This document shows, one piece after another, positions 1 through 9,396 of a DNA stretch of 64,000 nt. Under the pieces are notes generated by a model. It was not told the DNA's origin. It saw only the letters and a program-made list of their open reading frames with translations, and did no database searches. Numbering within the stretch: the stretch's first letter is position 1; the number at the start of each line of letters is the position of its first letter. This DNA is from Cellulosimicrobium funkei (GTDB taxonomy: Bacteria > Actinomycetota > Actinomycetes > Actinomycetales > Cellulomonadaceae), in the NCBI RefSeq assembly GCF_004519295.1, contig NZ_SOZH01000010.1, forward strand, positions 173,763 through 237,762, given 5' to 3'. Position numbers and translations under genes: made by a program.

Positions 1-96
1 CTGGACGACCGCGTCGAGGCGCGCGCCGCGCTCGAGGAGCGCCCCGCGACGACGCCGCCCCACGACACCCCCGACCTGAAGGAGCACCACGCATGA
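1..96 (+). CDS. murE: C-terminal end of UDP-N-acetylmuramyl-tripeptide synthetase (MurE), partial
   Basis: Frame 1 is open from the window edge to TGA 94-96 and encodes the last 31 residues of a protein. The opening LDDRVEARAALEER resembles the usual MurE tail (a DDR followed by an acidic Ala/Leu-rich helix), and the gene lies directly before murF, the standard order. Its stop overlaps the murF start as ATGA. MurE adds the third stem-peptide residue in the cytoplasm. The ligase domains lie outside the window, so the assignment rests on the tail and context. Confidence 0.75.
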   Translation: MDDRVEARAALEERPATTPPHDTPDLKEHHA

Positions 97-1541
97 TCGA
101 GCTCACTGCGGCGCAGGTGGCCGCAGCGACCGGCGGACGCCTGTCCGCCGACCCGGAGGTCCGGGTCGGGGGGCCCGTCGTCGTCGACTCGCGCCGGGTC
201 GCGCCGGGGTCGCTCTTCGTGGCGCTGCCGGGCGAGCACGTCGACGGTCACGACTACGCCGCCGGCGCCGTCGAGGCTGGCGCGACGCTCGTCCTCGCCG
301 CGCGCGAGCTCGACGTGCCGTGCGTCGTCGTGGACGACGTCCAGGCCGCGCTCGGCGAGCTGGCCCGCCACGTGCTCGCGACGCTGCGCGAGCGCGGCGA
401 CGTGCGCGTGGTCGGCGTCACGGGTTCCGTGGGCAAGACCACGACGAAGGACCTGCTCGGCCAGCTCCTGCGCCCCGAGGGCCCCACCGTGGTGCCGCGC
501 GGGTCGTTCAACAACGAGATCGGCCTGCCGCTCACGGTGCTGGAGGCCGACGAGTCCACGCGCTTCCTCGTGCTGGAGATGGGCGCGAGCGGCGTGGGTC
601 ACCTCACCTACCTCACGCGCATCGCGCCCCCGGACTTCTCGGTCGTGCTCGTCGTGGGCAGCGCTCACCTGGGCGAGTTCGGCGGGATCGAGGCCGTGGC
701 GCGCGCCAAGTCCGAGATCGTCACGGGCCTCGCGCCCGGCGGCGTGGCCGTGCTCAACGCGGACGACCTGCGGGTCGCGGCGATGGCCGACGTCGCGCCG
801 GGGGAGGTCGTCACGTTCGGGACGATCCCTGCGGCGGACGTGCGCGCGGAGGACCTGGGCATCGACCGCACGGGCCGGGCGTCCTTCACGCTGCGCGTGC
901 GCCCCGGCGCGTCGGGCGACGCGACGCGCGGCGAGGGCACGAGCGCGCGCGTGACCCTCGGCCTCGTCGGCGAGCATCACGTGACGAACGCGCTCGCGGC
1001 CGCGACGGCCGCGCTGCGCCTCGGCGTCGCGCTGCCCGACGTCGTGGCCCGGCTGTCCGACGCGCGCGCCCTGAGCCCGCACCGGATGCAGGTCACCGAG
1101 CGTCCCGACGGCATCACGGTGATCGACGACTCCTACAACGCCAACCCGGACTCGATGCGCGCCGCGCTCAAGGCGCTCGCCGTCATGGCGGGGCGCGACC
1201 GGCGGTCCGTCGCCGTGCTCGGCGAGATGCTGGAGCTTGGCGAGGACTCGCGCGTCGCGCACGACGACATCGGCCGGCTCGTGGTCCGATTGAACGTCAA
1301 GCTGCTCGTCGTGGTCGGCGAGGGTGCCGGCGGGATCCACGACGGTGCGACCCAGGAGGGGTCGTGGGGCGACGAGACGCGCTTCGTCCCCGACGTCGAG
1401 GCGGCGTCCGCGCTGCTGCGCGACGAGCTGCAGGAGGGGGACGTCGTGCTCGTGAAGGCCTCGAACGGGTCCGGGCTGTGGCGGCTCGGCGACGAGCTGG
1501 CGGCCGCGGGCGCCGGTGCGGCAGGAGGTGAACGCGCGTGA
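93..1541 (+). CDS. murF: UDP-N-acetylmuramoyl-tripeptide--D-alanyl-D-alanine ligase MurF
   Basis: 482 residues, normal for MurF, the cytoplasmic ATP-dependent ligase that adds D-Ala-D-Ala to the UDP-MurNAc-tripeptide. The three Mur-ligase domains are present: an N-terminal substrate domain, a central ATPase domain with P-loop [11 protein letters not shown] at residues 108-118 followed by FNNEIGLPL near 139-147, and a C-terminal domain with [11 protein letters not shown] near 345-355. The ATG at 93 overlaps the murE stop (ATGA) and follows an AAGGAG at about 79-84. The stop overlaps the mraY GTG, so murE-murF-mraY look translationally coupled. Confidence 0.97.
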   Translation: MIELTAAQVAAATGGRLSADPEVRVGGPVVVDSRRVAPGSLFVALPGEHVDGHDYAAGAVEAGATLVLAARELDVPCVVVDDVQAALGELARHVLATLRERGDVRVVGVTGSVGKTTTKDLLGQLLRPEGPTVVPRGSFNNEIGLPLTVLEADESTRFLVLEMGASGVGHLTYLTRIAPPDFSVVLVVGSAHLGEFGGIEAVARAKSEIVTGLAPGGVAVLNADDLRVAAMADVAPGEVVTFGTIPAADVRAEDLGIDRTGRASFTLRVRPGASGDATRGEGTSARVTLGLVGEHHVTNALAAATAALRLGVALPDVVARLSDARALSPHRMQVTERPDGITVIDDSYNANPDSMRAALKALAVMAGRDRRSVAVLGEMLELGEDSRVAHDDIGRLVVRLNVKLLVVVGEGAGGIHDGATQEGSWGDETRFVPDVEAASALLRDELQEGDVVLVKASNGSGLWRLGDELAAAGAGAAGGERA

Positions 1542-2620
1542 TCGCGATCATCGTCGCGGCGGGCGTCTCCCTGCTCGTCGCGCTCTTCGGGACGCCGCTG
1601 TTCATCCGGTTCCTCGTGCACCGCAACTACGGGCAGTTCGTCCGCCAGGACGGCCCGACGGCGCACTTCACCAAGCGCGGGACGCCCACGATGGGCGGGG
1701 TCGTCATCATCGGCGCGACGCTGCTCGGCTGGGCGATGTCGTACGTCGTCTCGGGGCGGTTCCCGAGCGTGTCCGCCCTGCTCGTCCTGTTCCTCATGAC
1801 GGGGCTCGGGATCGTCGGCTTCCTCGACGACTTCACGAAGATCCGCAAGCAGCGCAGCCTCGGGCTCACGGCCCGCGCGAAGATCATCGGCCAGGGCGCG
1901 GTCGGGATCGCGTTCGCGGTGCTCGCGCTGCAGTTCCCCAACGAGCACGGCCGCACGCCGGCGTCGACGCGCATCTCCTTCCTGCGCGACACGAACCTCG
2001 ACCTCGCGTTCGCGGGCGTCACGGTCGGGCTGATCCTGTTCGTGCTCTGGGCCAACTTCCTCATCACCGCGTGGTCGAACGCGGTCAACCTCACCGACGG
2101 TCTCGACGGGCTCGCGACGGGCGTCTCGCTCATCGTGTTCGGCTCGTACGTGCTCGTGGGCATCTGGCAGCTCAACCAGACCTGCCAGCGCCTCGCGTCG
2201 GCCGGGCCGAGCTGCTACGAGACGCGCGACCCGCAGGACCTCGCGATCGTGGCCGCCGCGATCGTCGGCGCGTGCTTCGGGTTCCTGTGGTGGAACGCGA
2301 GCCCCGCGAAGATCTTCATGGGCGACACGGGATCGCTCGCGCTCGGCGGCGCGCTCGCCGGCCTGTCGATCCTCACGCGCACCGAGTTCCTCGCGCTCAT
2401 CATCGGCGGGCTCTTCGTCATCATCGTGCTCTCCGACGTCATCCAGATCGGCTTCTTCAAGATGACCGGGCGCCGCGTGTTCAAGATGGCGCCGCTCCAC
2501 CACCACTTCGAGCTGTCCGGGTGGGGCGAGGTCACGATCGTCATCCGCTTCTGGCTCATCGCCGGGCTGTTCGCGGCGCTGGGCATCGGGATCTTCTACG
2601 CCGAGTGGGTGGTCGGCTAG
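1538..2620 (+). CDS. mraY: Phospho-N-acetylmuramoyl-pentapeptide-transferase MraY
   Basis: 360 residues with about ten membrane helices. MraY transfers phospho-MurNAc-pentapeptide to undecaprenyl phosphate, making lipid I at the inner face of the membrane. Family marks are TPTMGG at 49-54, the Asp pair in LDDF (D97, D98), [10 protein letters not shown] at 184-193, MGDTGS with D263, and the cytoplasmic MAPLHHHFE at 317-325; D97, D98 and D263 match the family's catalytic Asp triad. The GTG start overlaps the murF stop by four bases. The stop TAG 2618-2620 shares one base with the murD GTG. Confidence 0.97.
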   Translation: MIAIIVAAGVSLLVALFGTPLFIRFLVHRNYGQFVRQDGPTAHFTKRGTPTMGGVVIIGATLLGWAMSYVVSGRFPSVSALLVLFLMTGLGIVGFLDDFTKIRKQRSLGLTARAKIIGQGAVGIAFAVLALQFPNEHGRTPASTRISFLRDTNLDLAFAGVTVGLILFVLWANFLITAWSNAVNLTDGLDGLATGVSLIVFGSYVLVGIWQLNQTCQRLASAGPSCYETRDPQDLAIVAAAIVGACFGFLWWNASPAKIFMGDTGSLALGGALAGLSILTRTEFLALIIGGLFVIIVLSDVIQIGFFKMTGRRVFKMAPLHHHFELSGWGEVTIVIRFWLIAGLFAALGIGIFYAEWVVG

Positions 2621-4068
2621 TGGCACGCGACCCCCACGACCTCGCCGTCCCGCTCGAGCGTGCGCGCGTCGTCGTCGCCGGTCTCGGGGTGTCCGGGCGC
2701 GCCGCCGCGGCGGCGCTCCGCCCGCGCGCGGCGTCGGTCGTCACGCTCGACGACGGCGCCGCCGACGCCGACCTACACGACGCGGCGGACGTGGACCTCG
2801 CGGCGACGGACCTCGTCGTCGTCTCGCCGGGCTGGCGCCCGAGCCACCCGCTGCTCGTGGCCGCCGCGGAGCGCGGCGTGCCGGTGTGGAGCGAGGTCGA
2901 GCTCGCGTGGCGCCTGCGCGTCGCCGGCCCGTCGGGGCGGCCCGCGCCCTGGCTCGCCGTCACCGGGACGAACGGCAAGACGACGACCGTCGAGATGCTC
3001 GAGACGATCCTGCGGACCGCGGGCCTGCGGACGGCGGCGGTCGGCAACGTCGGGACGCCCGTGGTCGAGGCCGCGCTCGACCCGACGCTCGAGGTGCTCG
3101 CGGTCGAGCTGTCGAGCTTTCAGCTCCACTTCACGCACACGACGTCGCCCGAGGCGGGCGCCGTCCTCAACGTCGCCCCCGACCACCTCGACTGGCACGG
3201 CGGCATCGACGCCTACGCGGCCGACAAGGGCCGGGTCTTCGAGGACGCCCGGGTCGCGTGCGTCTACAACGTCGCGGACCCTCGCACCGAGGCGCTCGTG
3301 CGCGAGGCGGACGTCGTCGAGGGGGCCCGCGCCGTCGGCTTCACGCTCGGCGCCCCGGCGCGCGGCCAGCTCGGCGTCATCGAGGACGTGCTCGTCGACC
3401 GCGCGTTCCACGCGCCCGCGGACGCGCCGGACCGGCACACGCACGCCGCCGAGCTCGCGACGCTCGGCGACCTGTCGCACCTCGCGGGCGCCGACGGCGT
3501 CGTGCCCGCGCACGTCGTGGCGAACGCGCTCGCCGCGGCCGCCCTCGCACGGGCGCACGGCGTCCCGGCCGTCGCCGTCCGCGACGGGCTGCGCGCGTTC
3601 CGCACGGGGTCGCACCGCATCGAGCAGGTCGCCTCGGTCGACGGCGTCGCCTACGTCGACGACTCCAAGGCGACCAACGCGCACGCCGCGTCCGCGTCCC
3701 TCGCGGCGTTCGCGCCCGGCACCGTCGTGTGGGTCGCGGGCGGCCTCGCGAAGGGGGCGTCGTTCGACGAGCTCGTCGCCGCGCGCGCCGACCGGCTGCG
3801 TGCGGTGGTGCTGATCGGCGTCGACGCCGAGCCGTTCGCCGGTGCGCTCGCCCGACACGCGCCCGATATCCCCGTCGTGCGCGTGGATCCTGGCGACACT
3901 GGGACCGTGATGCCCCGCGCCGTCGACTCCGCCCGCCGCCTCGCGCAGGCCGGCGACACGGTGCTGCTCGCGCCCGCCGGCGCGTCGATGGACCAGTTCC
4001 GCTCGTACGCCGCGCGCGGCGAGGCGTTCGCCGAGGCGGCGCGCGCCCTGCGCCCCGACCACGGGTAG
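2620..4068 (+). CDS. murD: UDP-N-acetylmuramoylalanine--D-glutamate ligase MurD
   Basis: 482 residues counted from GTG 2620, which shares its first base with the mraY stop. The frame stays open far upstream inside mraY, but conserved MurD sequence begins here with a Rossmann-like ARVVVAGLGVSG at 15-26. The ATPase P-loop VTGTNGKTTT is at 114-123, SSFQL near 158-162 and NVAPDHLDWH follow, and a C-terminal DDSKATN motif is present. MurD adds D-Glu to UDP-MurNAc-L-Ala in the cytoplasm. Length and order fit an intact dcw-cluster gene. Confidence 0.96.
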   Translation: MARDPHDLAVPLERARVVVAGLGVSGRAAAAALRPRAASVVTLDDGAADADLHDAADVDLAATDLVVVSPGWRPSHPLLVAAAERGVPVWSEVELAWRLRVAGPSGRPAPWLAVTGTNGKTTTVEMLETILRTAGLRTAAVGNVGTPVVEAALDPTLEVLAVELSSFQLHFTHTTSPEAGAVLNVAPDHLDWHGGIDAYAADKGRVFEDARVACVYNVADPRTEALVREADVVEGARAVGFTLGAPARGQLGVIEDVLVDRAFHAPADAPDRHTHAAELATLGDLSHLAGADGVVPAHVVANALAAAALARAHGVPAVAVRDGLRAFRTGSHRIEQVASVDGVAYVDDSKATNAHAASASLAAFAPGTVVWVAGGLAKGASFDELVAARADRLRAVVLIGVDAEPFAGALARHAPDIPVVRVDPGDTGTVMPRAVDSARRLAQAGDTVLLAPAGASMDQFRSYAARGEAFAEAARALRPDHG

Positions 4069-4080
4069 GCCGGGCAGCCG

Positions 4081-5427
4081 ATGACCCAGACCGCGAACGG
4101 GCGAGGCGCGCCCTCGACGCGCACCGTCCCCCGGGCCGGCACGAGCCGGACGGTGCCGCGGGGCCGGGCGACGACCCGCGAGCCGCGACGCCCGCGGCCC
4201 GAGCCCGCCGAGCGACCGTGGCTCGGGCAGTGGAACAGCACGGTGACGAGCTACTACCTGCTCGTCGGCGCGACCACGCTGCTCGCGATCATCGGCCTCG
4301 TCATGGTGTTCTCCAGCTCGGCGGTCACGCAGATCGCCGCAGGCAAGTCGCCGTTCGGGGCGTTCCTCGACCAGGCGAAGTTCGCCCTCATGGGCCTGCC
4401 CGTCCTGCTCGTCGCCACGCGCGTGCCGGTCGACTGGTACAAGCGGCTCGCGTGGCCCGCGCTCTTCGTGGCTCTCGGGCTGCAGATGCTCGTGTTCACG
4501 CCGCTCGCGAAGAACGTCAACGGCAACACGGGCTGGATCGACCTCGGGCTCTTCACGTTCCAGCCGGCCGAGGTCGCGAAGCTCGCGCTCGCGCTGTGGC
4601 TCGGTGTCGTGCTCGGACGCAAGCAGCGGATGCTCGGGCAGTGGCGGCACGTGCTGATCCCGGCGGTCCCCGTCGCGGTCGCGGTCGTGGGCCTCGTGCT
4701 CGCGGGTCACGACCTCGGCACGGCGCTCGTCGTCATGGCGATCATCGCGGGGGCGTTCTTCGTCTCGGGGGCCGACGGGCGTCTGCTCGCCCTCGGGGCG
4801 GGCGGTGCCGCGTTCGTCGTCGGGTACGTGTTCATCCTCAACCAGTCGGGCGGCGACCGGCTCTCGCGCATCATGGCGACGTACCGCGAGTGCACCGACA
4901 CCCTCGGCGAGTGCTACCAGTCGATGCACGGTCTGTACGCGCTCGGCACGGGCGGGCTCACGGGCGTCGGCCTCGGGGCGAGCCGCGAGAAGTGGTCGTA
5001 CCTGCCGGAGGCGCACAACGACTTCATCTTCGCCGTGATCGGCGAGGAGCTCGGGCTGCTCGGCACGCTCCTGGTGCTGGGGCTGTTCGTCATCGTCGGC
5101 GTCGCCACGAGCCGGATCGTGCGCCGCCACCCCGACCCCTTCGTGAAGATCACGACGGCCGGGATCGCGTGCTGGATCGTCGGCCAGGCGTTCATCAACA
5201 TCGGCGTCGTCATCGGGCTCCTGCCCGTGATCGGCGTCCCGCTGCCGCTCGTCTCGGCGGGCGGCTCCGCGCTCATCATGACGATGGCCGCGCTCGGCGT
5301 GCTCATCTCGTTCGCGCGCTCGGAACCGGGCGCGGCCGAGGCGCTCGCCGCGCGAGGGAGCGTCGTGCGGCGCTCGCTCGCCGTCGTCGGCCGGGCGGCG
5401 CGCCCCCGGCGCCGGACCGCGCGATGA
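4081..5427 (+). CDS. ftsW: Septal peptidoglycan polymerase FtsW (SEDS family)
   Basis: 448 residues: a basic, disordered cytoplasmic N-terminus of about 55 residues, about ten membrane helices, and a basic tail. Features typical of SEDS glycosyltransferases are NGNTGWIDLG near 147-156, GHDLGTAL near 209-216 and the extracellular YLPEAHNDFIF near 307-317, whose Asp (about D314) matches the loop-4 Asp known to be catalytic in the family. FtsW polymerises lipid II at the septum with its partner transpeptidase. It starts 12 bases after murD and is followed by a 126-base gap before murG, the longest inside this mur-fts run. Confidence 0.95.
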   Translation: MTQTANGRGAPSTRTVPRAGTSRTVPRGRATTREPRRPRPEPAERPWLGQWNSTVTSYYLLVGATTLLAIIGLVMVFSSSAVTQIAAGKSPFGAFLDQAKFALMGLPVLLVATRVPVDWYKRLAWPALFVALGLQMLVFTPLAKNVNGNTGWIDLGLFTFQPAEVAKLALALWLGVVLGRKQRMLGQWRHVLIPAVPVAVAVVGLVLAGHDLGTALVVMAIIAGAFFVSGADGRLLALGAGGAAFVVGYVFILNQSGGDRLSRIMATYRECTDTLGECYQSMHGLYALGTGGLTGVGLGASREKWSYLPEAHNDFIFAVIGEELGLLGTLLVLGLFVIVGVATSRIVRRHPDPFVKITTAGIACWIVGQAFINIGVVIGLLPVIGVPLPLVSAGGSALIMTMAALGVLISFARSEPGAAEALAARGSVVRRSLAVVGRAARPRRRTAR

Positions 5428-5553
5428 CCTCCCCGGCCGTCGCGGCCGCTCCGGCCGCGACGCCGGACCCGTGGGGCGCCCCCGCCCCGCACGACAGACC
5501 TCCGCACGACGGACAGGACGCGGCACCTGCCGCAGGGAAGGACGACGAGGTAC

Positions 5554-6702
5554 GTGACGACGATCGGTTCGGTGGTGCTCGCAGGCGGCGGGACGGCGGG
5601 GCACGTGAACCCGCTCCTCGCGGTGGCGGACGAGCTCCGGGCGCGTGAGCCCGGCGTGGTGGTGACCGCGCTCGGGGTCGCGGGCGGCCTGGAGGACGAC
5701 CTGGTCCCCGCCCGGGGCTACCCGCTGCGGCACGTGCCGCGCGTCCCGCTCCCGCGCCGCCCGAGCGCGGAATGGGTCAACCTCCCGGGCCGTCTCAAGT
5801 CCGCCGTGGACGCGGCGGGCGCCGTCATCGACGAGACCGGCGCGCGCGTCGTCGTCGGCTTCGGGGGCTACGTCTCCACGCCCGCGTACCTCGCCGCGCG
5901 CCGTCGCGACGTCCCGGTCGTGATCCACGAGCAGAACGCGCGCCCCGGCCTGGCGAACCGCCTCGGTGCCCGGTGGGCCGCGCGCGTCGGCGTGACGTTC
6001 GAGGGCACGCCGCTCAAGGGCGGCGTCGTCACCGGGCTGCCGCTGCGCCGCGAGATCCAGGACCTCGTGGCCGCGCGGGCGGCGGACGCCGCCGGGGTGC
6101 GCGCGGACGCCGCGGCGCGCCTCGGCCTCGACCCCCGCGCGCGCACGCTCGTCGTCACCGGCGGCTCGCTGGGGGCGCAGAGCCTCAACGAGGCGGTCTC
6201 CGGTGCCGCCGGCGCGCTCCTCGGGGCGGGCACGCAGATCCTCCACCTGACGGGCAAGGGCAAGGACGGCGCGGTGCGCGAGGCGGCGGCCGGTGCCGTC
6301 GCGGGCCACCCCGGCGCGCGCTACGACGTGCGCGAGTACCTCGCCGAGATGCAGCTCGCGCTCGCGGTCGCGGACCTCGTCGTGTGCCGCGCGGGCGCGG
6401 GCACGGTGGGCGAGCTCGCGGCGCTGGGCATCCCGGCCGTCTACGTGCCGCTGCCCATCGGCAACGGGGAGCAGCGGCTCAACGCCGGCCCCGTCGTCGC
6501 CGCGGGTGGCGGCCTGCTCGTCGACGACGCGCAGCTCGACGCGGCGTGGGTCGCGCGCGAGGTCCCCGCGCTGCTCGGTGACCCGGGCCGACTCGACGCG
6601 ATGGCCGCGGCCGCCGCGGGAGCGGGTGTGCGCGACGGCGCCGCGCGGGTCGCGGACCTCGTCGCCGAGGCCGTCGCTGGTGCACCGGGGGCACGACCGT
6701 GA
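5554..6702 (+). CDS. murG: UDP-N-acetylglucosamine--MurNAc-(pentapeptide) pyrophosphoryl-undecaprenol transferase MurG
   Basis: 382 residues, a GT-B glycosyltransferase that turns lipid I into lipid II on the inner membrane face. The N-terminal glycine loop AGGGTAGHVNP is at 10-20, followed by VVGFGGYVS and IHEQNARPGLANR; the second domain has GGSLGAQSLN and CRAGAGTVGELAALGIP, the UDP-GlcNAc side. GTG 5554 is preceded by GAGG only three bases away, a tight spacing, but no better start precedes the glycine loop. The stop overlaps the murC GTG by four bases. Confidence 0.96.
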   Translation: MTTIGSVVLAGGGTAGHVNPLLAVADELRAREPGVVVTALGVAGGLEDDLVPARGYPLRHVPRVPLPRRPSAEWVNLPGRLKSAVDAAGAVIDETGARVVVGFGGYVSTPAYLAARRRDVPVVIHEQNARPGLANRLGARWAARVGVTFEGTPLKGGVVTGLPLRREIQDLVAARAADAAGVRADAAARLGLDPRARTLVVTGGSLGAQSLNEAVSGAAGALLGAGTQILHLTGKGKDGAVREAAAGAVAGHPGARYDVREYLAEMQLALAVADLVVCRAGAGTVGELAALGIPAVYVPLPIGNGEQRLNAGPVVAAGGGLLVDDAQLDAAWVAREVPALLGDPGRLDAMAAAAAGAGVRDGAARVADLVAEAVAGAPGARP

Positions 6703-8177
6703 CGGCGGCGTCGGGCGAGGGCCCGCTCGCGCTCGAGGCGCTCGGCACGGTCCACCTCGTCGGCGCCGGCGGGGCGGGCATGTCCGTCGTCGCCCGTCTC
6801 CTCGCCGCGCACGGCGTCCCCGTCCAGGGCTCGGACGCGCGCGAGGGCGACGCGCTCGCCGCGCTGCGCGCCGACGGCGTCCGGGTGTGGGTGGGCCACG
6901 ACGCCGCGCACGTCGCCGACGCGGACACCGTCGTGGTGTCGAGCGCCGTGCGCGAGACGAACCCCGAGCTCGCGGCGGCACGCGCGGCCGGGCTGCGCGT
7001 GCTGCACCGCTCGCAGGCGCTGGCCTCGCTCATGGCGCGCGGCCGGTCCGTCGCCGTGGCGGGCGCGCACGGCAAGACCACGACGTCCGCGATGATCGCG
7101 ACCGTCCTGCGCGGCGCGGGCCTCGACCCGTCGTTCGCGATCGGCGGCACGGTGCTCACCGAGGACGGCCCCGTCGCGGGCGGCCACCTCGGGTCGGACG
7201 TCCTCGTGGCCGAGGCCGACGAGTCGGACGGGTCGTTCCTCAACTACGCCCCCGACGTCGCCGTCGTCACCAACGTGGAGCCGGACCACCTCGACCACTA
7301 CGGGTCGCGCGACGCGTTCGAGCAGGCGTTCGTCGACTTCGCGGCGCGGATCGTCCCGGGCGGGACGCTCGTCGCGTGCGCCGACGACGCGGGGGCGCGC
7401 GCTCTCGCGTCGTCCCACGCCCGGGCCGGGGGAGCGGTGGTCACGTACGGCACGGCCGCGGACGCCGACGTGCGCCTCGCGGACGTGGCCCCCACCGACG
7501 AGGCGGGCCGACCCGGGGTGCGGGCGTCGCTCACGGGCACGGTCGGTGCGGCGCGCCTCGACGGGCTCGCGCTGCTGCTGCGCGTGCCGGGGCACCACAA
7601 CGCGCTCAACGCGACCGCGGCCGTCGTGACGGCGGTCGTGCTCGGCGTGGACCCGGCGGCGGCGGTCGCGGCCGCGCACGGCTTCCTCGGCACCGGCCGT
7701 CGTTTCGAGGCCCGCGGCGAGGCGGGCGGCGTGCGCGTCGTCGACGACTACGCGCACCACCCGACCGAGGTGGCCGCGCTGCTCGCCGCCGCCCGGCCCG
7801 TCGCGGCCGGCGGTCGGGTGCTCGTGCTGTTCCAGCCGCACCTGTACTCGCGCACCGCGACGTTCGCCCGCGAGTTCGCGCAGGCGCTCGCCGGCGCGGA
7901 CGAGGTCGTGGTCACGGGCGTCTACGCGGCGCGCGAGGAGCCGGACCCGGCCGTGAGCGCGCGCACGATCACCGACCTGGTCGACGCTCCCGGCGTGGTC
8001 GTCGACGCGGTCGAGGACCGCGTCGAGGCGGCCCGCCGCGTCGCGGACGCCGCCCGCCCGGGAGACCTCGTGCTCACCGTCGGGGCGGGGGACGTCACGG
8101 AGCTGGGCGCCGTCGTCCTCGAGCGCCTCCGCGCGCGTCGCGACGGCGCCCCGGCGCCCGGAGGAGGCGAGGCCTGA
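6699..8177 (+). CDS. murC: UDP-N-acetylmuramate--L-alanine ligase MurC
   Basis: 492 residues. MurC adds the first L-Ala to UDP-MurNAc. The N-terminal Rossmann motif VHLVGAGGAGMS is at 18-29, P-loop AGAHGKTTT at 121-129, DESDGSFL and NVEPDHLDHY follow, and the C-terminal ligase domain carries DDYAHHPTEV and FQPHLYSRT. Start GTG overlaps the murG stop and the TGA shares its last base with the ftsQ ATG. Placement directly before ftsQ is the usual actinobacterial order. Confidence 0.96.
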   Translation: MTAASGEGPLALEALGTVHLVGAGGAGMSVVARLLAAHGVPVQGSDAREGDALAALRADGVRVWVGHDAAHVADADTVVVSSAVRETNPELAAARAAGLRVLHRSQALASLMARGRSVAVAGAHGKTTTSAMIATVLRGAGLDPSFAIGGTVLTEDGPVAGGHLGSDVLVAEADESDGSFLNYAPDVAVVTNVEPDHLDHYGSRDAFEQAFVDFAARIVPGGTLVACADDAGARALASSHARAGGAVVTYGTAADADVRLADVAPTDEAGRPGVRASLTGTVGAARLDGLALLLRVPGHHNALNATAAVVTAVVLGVDPAAAVAAAHGFLGTGRRFEARGEAGGVRVVDDYAHHPTEVAALLAAARPVAAGGRVLVLFQPHLYSRTATFAREFAQALAGADEVVVTGVYAAREEPDPAVSARTITDLVDAPGVVVDAVEDRVEAARRVADAARPGDLVLTVGAGDVTELGAVVLERLRARRDGAPAPGGGEA

Positions 8178-9247
8178 TGCGTCCGCCGCCCCAGCCTCGT
8201 CCCGCCGCGCCGCGGCCGGGCCGGTCGGGCGCGGGCGAACGGGCCGGACGGCCCGCGGCTCCGGGCCCCGCGAAGCAGGCCCCGAGCTCCGCGAAGCCGG
8301 CCCCGCCCGCGGGCGCGCGCCGTGCGCCGGTCGAGGACACGCCGACGCGACCGGTGCGCCGCGTCGCGGCTCCGGGCTCCGAGCTCGTGCGCTCGTCGGG
8401 CGGCCGACCCGGCACCGGTCGTCCTCCGGCCGCGCGCGGTGGCGGCGGCCGGGCCACGGGCACGACGACGTCCGTACCGCGCGGCGCGTCCGCCGCCCCG
8501 ATCGGGGTCGTCTCACACGGCATGGCCGAGCGGCTCGCCGAGCGCGACGCGATGCGCCGTCACCGGGTCCGCACGCGCGTCCTCGGCTGGGTCGCGGCGC
8601 TCCTCGTCGTCGCCGGTCTCGCGTGGGTGGCGTTCTTCTCGCCCGTGCTCGGCCTCGACCTCGACAAGGTCACGGTCTCCGGCGAGGGCACGGTGATCGA
8701 CCCGCAGCAGGTCCGCGACGTGGTCGCCGCCGCGGACGGCGTGCCGCTGCCGCGGCTCGACACGGTCGCGCTGCGCGAGCAGGTGCTCGACCTCAACGGC
8801 GTGCGCGACGTCGAGATCCGGCGTGCGTGGCCCTCGGGGCTCGCTGTGCTCCTCGAGTCGCGCGAGCCCGTCGTGGCGGTGCCCGTGGACGACGGCTTCG
8901 CGCTGCTCGACGCCGACGGCGTCCACGTGCGCACCGACCCGGTCGTGCCCGAGGGGCTGCCGGAGATCGACGCGCCGCTCGACGACCAGGGGGCGCGGGC
9001 GCTCGACGCCGCGCTCGTGCTGCTCAACGCGCTCCCGGCGGACCTCCACGCGCAGGTCGCGGAGGTCTCGGCGCCGACGCGCGACGCGGTCCGCATGACG
9101 CTGCGGGACGGCGTCGTCGTCGAGTGGGGGAGCTCCGAGGAGGCGGCGCTGAAGGTGCGCGTCCTGCAGACGCTCCGGGCCGTCCCGGAGAACGCGGGGG
9201 TCACCGTGTACGACGTCTCGGCCCCACGGCTCCCGGTGACGCGGTGA
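8177..9247 (+). CDS. ftsQ: Cell division protein FtsQ
   Basis: 356 residues from ATG 8177 (TGATG with murC). An unusually long Pro/Ala/Arg-rich cytoplasmic segment of about 130 residues comes first, then one membrane helix at about 135-155, then a POTRA domain starting at DLDKVTVSG (161-169) and a beta-rich FtsQ region ending near the C-terminus. FtsQ is the bitopic scaffold of the divisome that recruits FtsL/FtsB. The disordered N-terminus resembles that of other actinobacterial FtsQ proteins. The frame is open upstream inside murC, but domain content and coupling support 8177. Confidence 0.92.
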   Translation: MRPPPQPRPAAPRPGRSGAGERAGRPAAPGPAKQAPSSAKPAPPAGARRAPVEDTPTRPVRRVAAPGSELVRSSGGRPGTGRPPAARGGGGRATGTTTSVPRGASAAPIGVVSHGMAERLAERDAMRRHRVRTRVLGWVAALLVVAGLAWVAFFSPVLGLDLDKVTVSGEGTVIDPQQVRDVVAAADGVPLPRLDTVALREQVLDLNGVRDVEIRRAWPSGLAVLLESREPVVAVPVDDGFALLDADGVHVRTDPVVPEGLPEIDAPLDDQGARALDAALVLLNALPADLHAQVAEVSAPTRDAVRMTLRDGVVVEWGSSEEAALKVRVLQTLRAVPENAGVTVYDVSAPRLPVTR

Positions 9248-9344
9248 ATGCGCGCGTGGCGATCCCCGACACGCGCGGGACGGTCGTTGATGATGGGCAC
9301 GTCGACACCTACGGTCGACCCATGAACGACCTGACATAACTATA

Positions 9345-9361
9345 ACCCTCTACTTGAGGGT
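9345..9361 (+). promoter_or_regulatory. ftsZ upstream inverted repeat ACCCTC-5-GAGGGT
   Basis: In the 149-base gap before ftsZ, a perfect 6-base inverted repeat with loop TACTT lies 35 bases before the start codon. An AT-rich stretch TATAAC (9341-9346), the only such stretch here, precedes it and could be a -10 element. If transcription starts after TATAAC the repeat would lie in the mRNA leader; otherwise it could be an operator. I recall similar repeats before ftsZ in other actinobacteria, but cannot check here. Confidence 0.45.
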
Positions 9362-9396
9362 GAAGGTTCAGGGCTGACCGATCGAGAGGCATTGAC

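Noticed and set aside
5424..5648. A 74-codon ORF overlapping the ftsW stop (ATGA) and running into murG
   Set aside because: The overlap looks like coupling, but the product is a Pro/Ala/Arg-rich low-complexity sequence, it overlaps the murG N-terminus by 95 bases, and the third-position GC pattern follows murG there.
2773..6981. A 1402-codon open frame on the minus strand across murD-ftsW-murG
   Set aside because: It is antisense to five intact genes and is Arg/Gly/Ala/His-rich, the signature of a shadow frame in GC-rich coding DNA. Similar long antisense frames at 16174-20331 and 40628-43822 were rejected for the same reason.
9244..9339. A 31-codon ORF overlapping the ftsQ stop
   Set aside because: No conserved feature, no Shine-Dalgarno, and it ends in the AT-rich regulatory patch before ftsZ.
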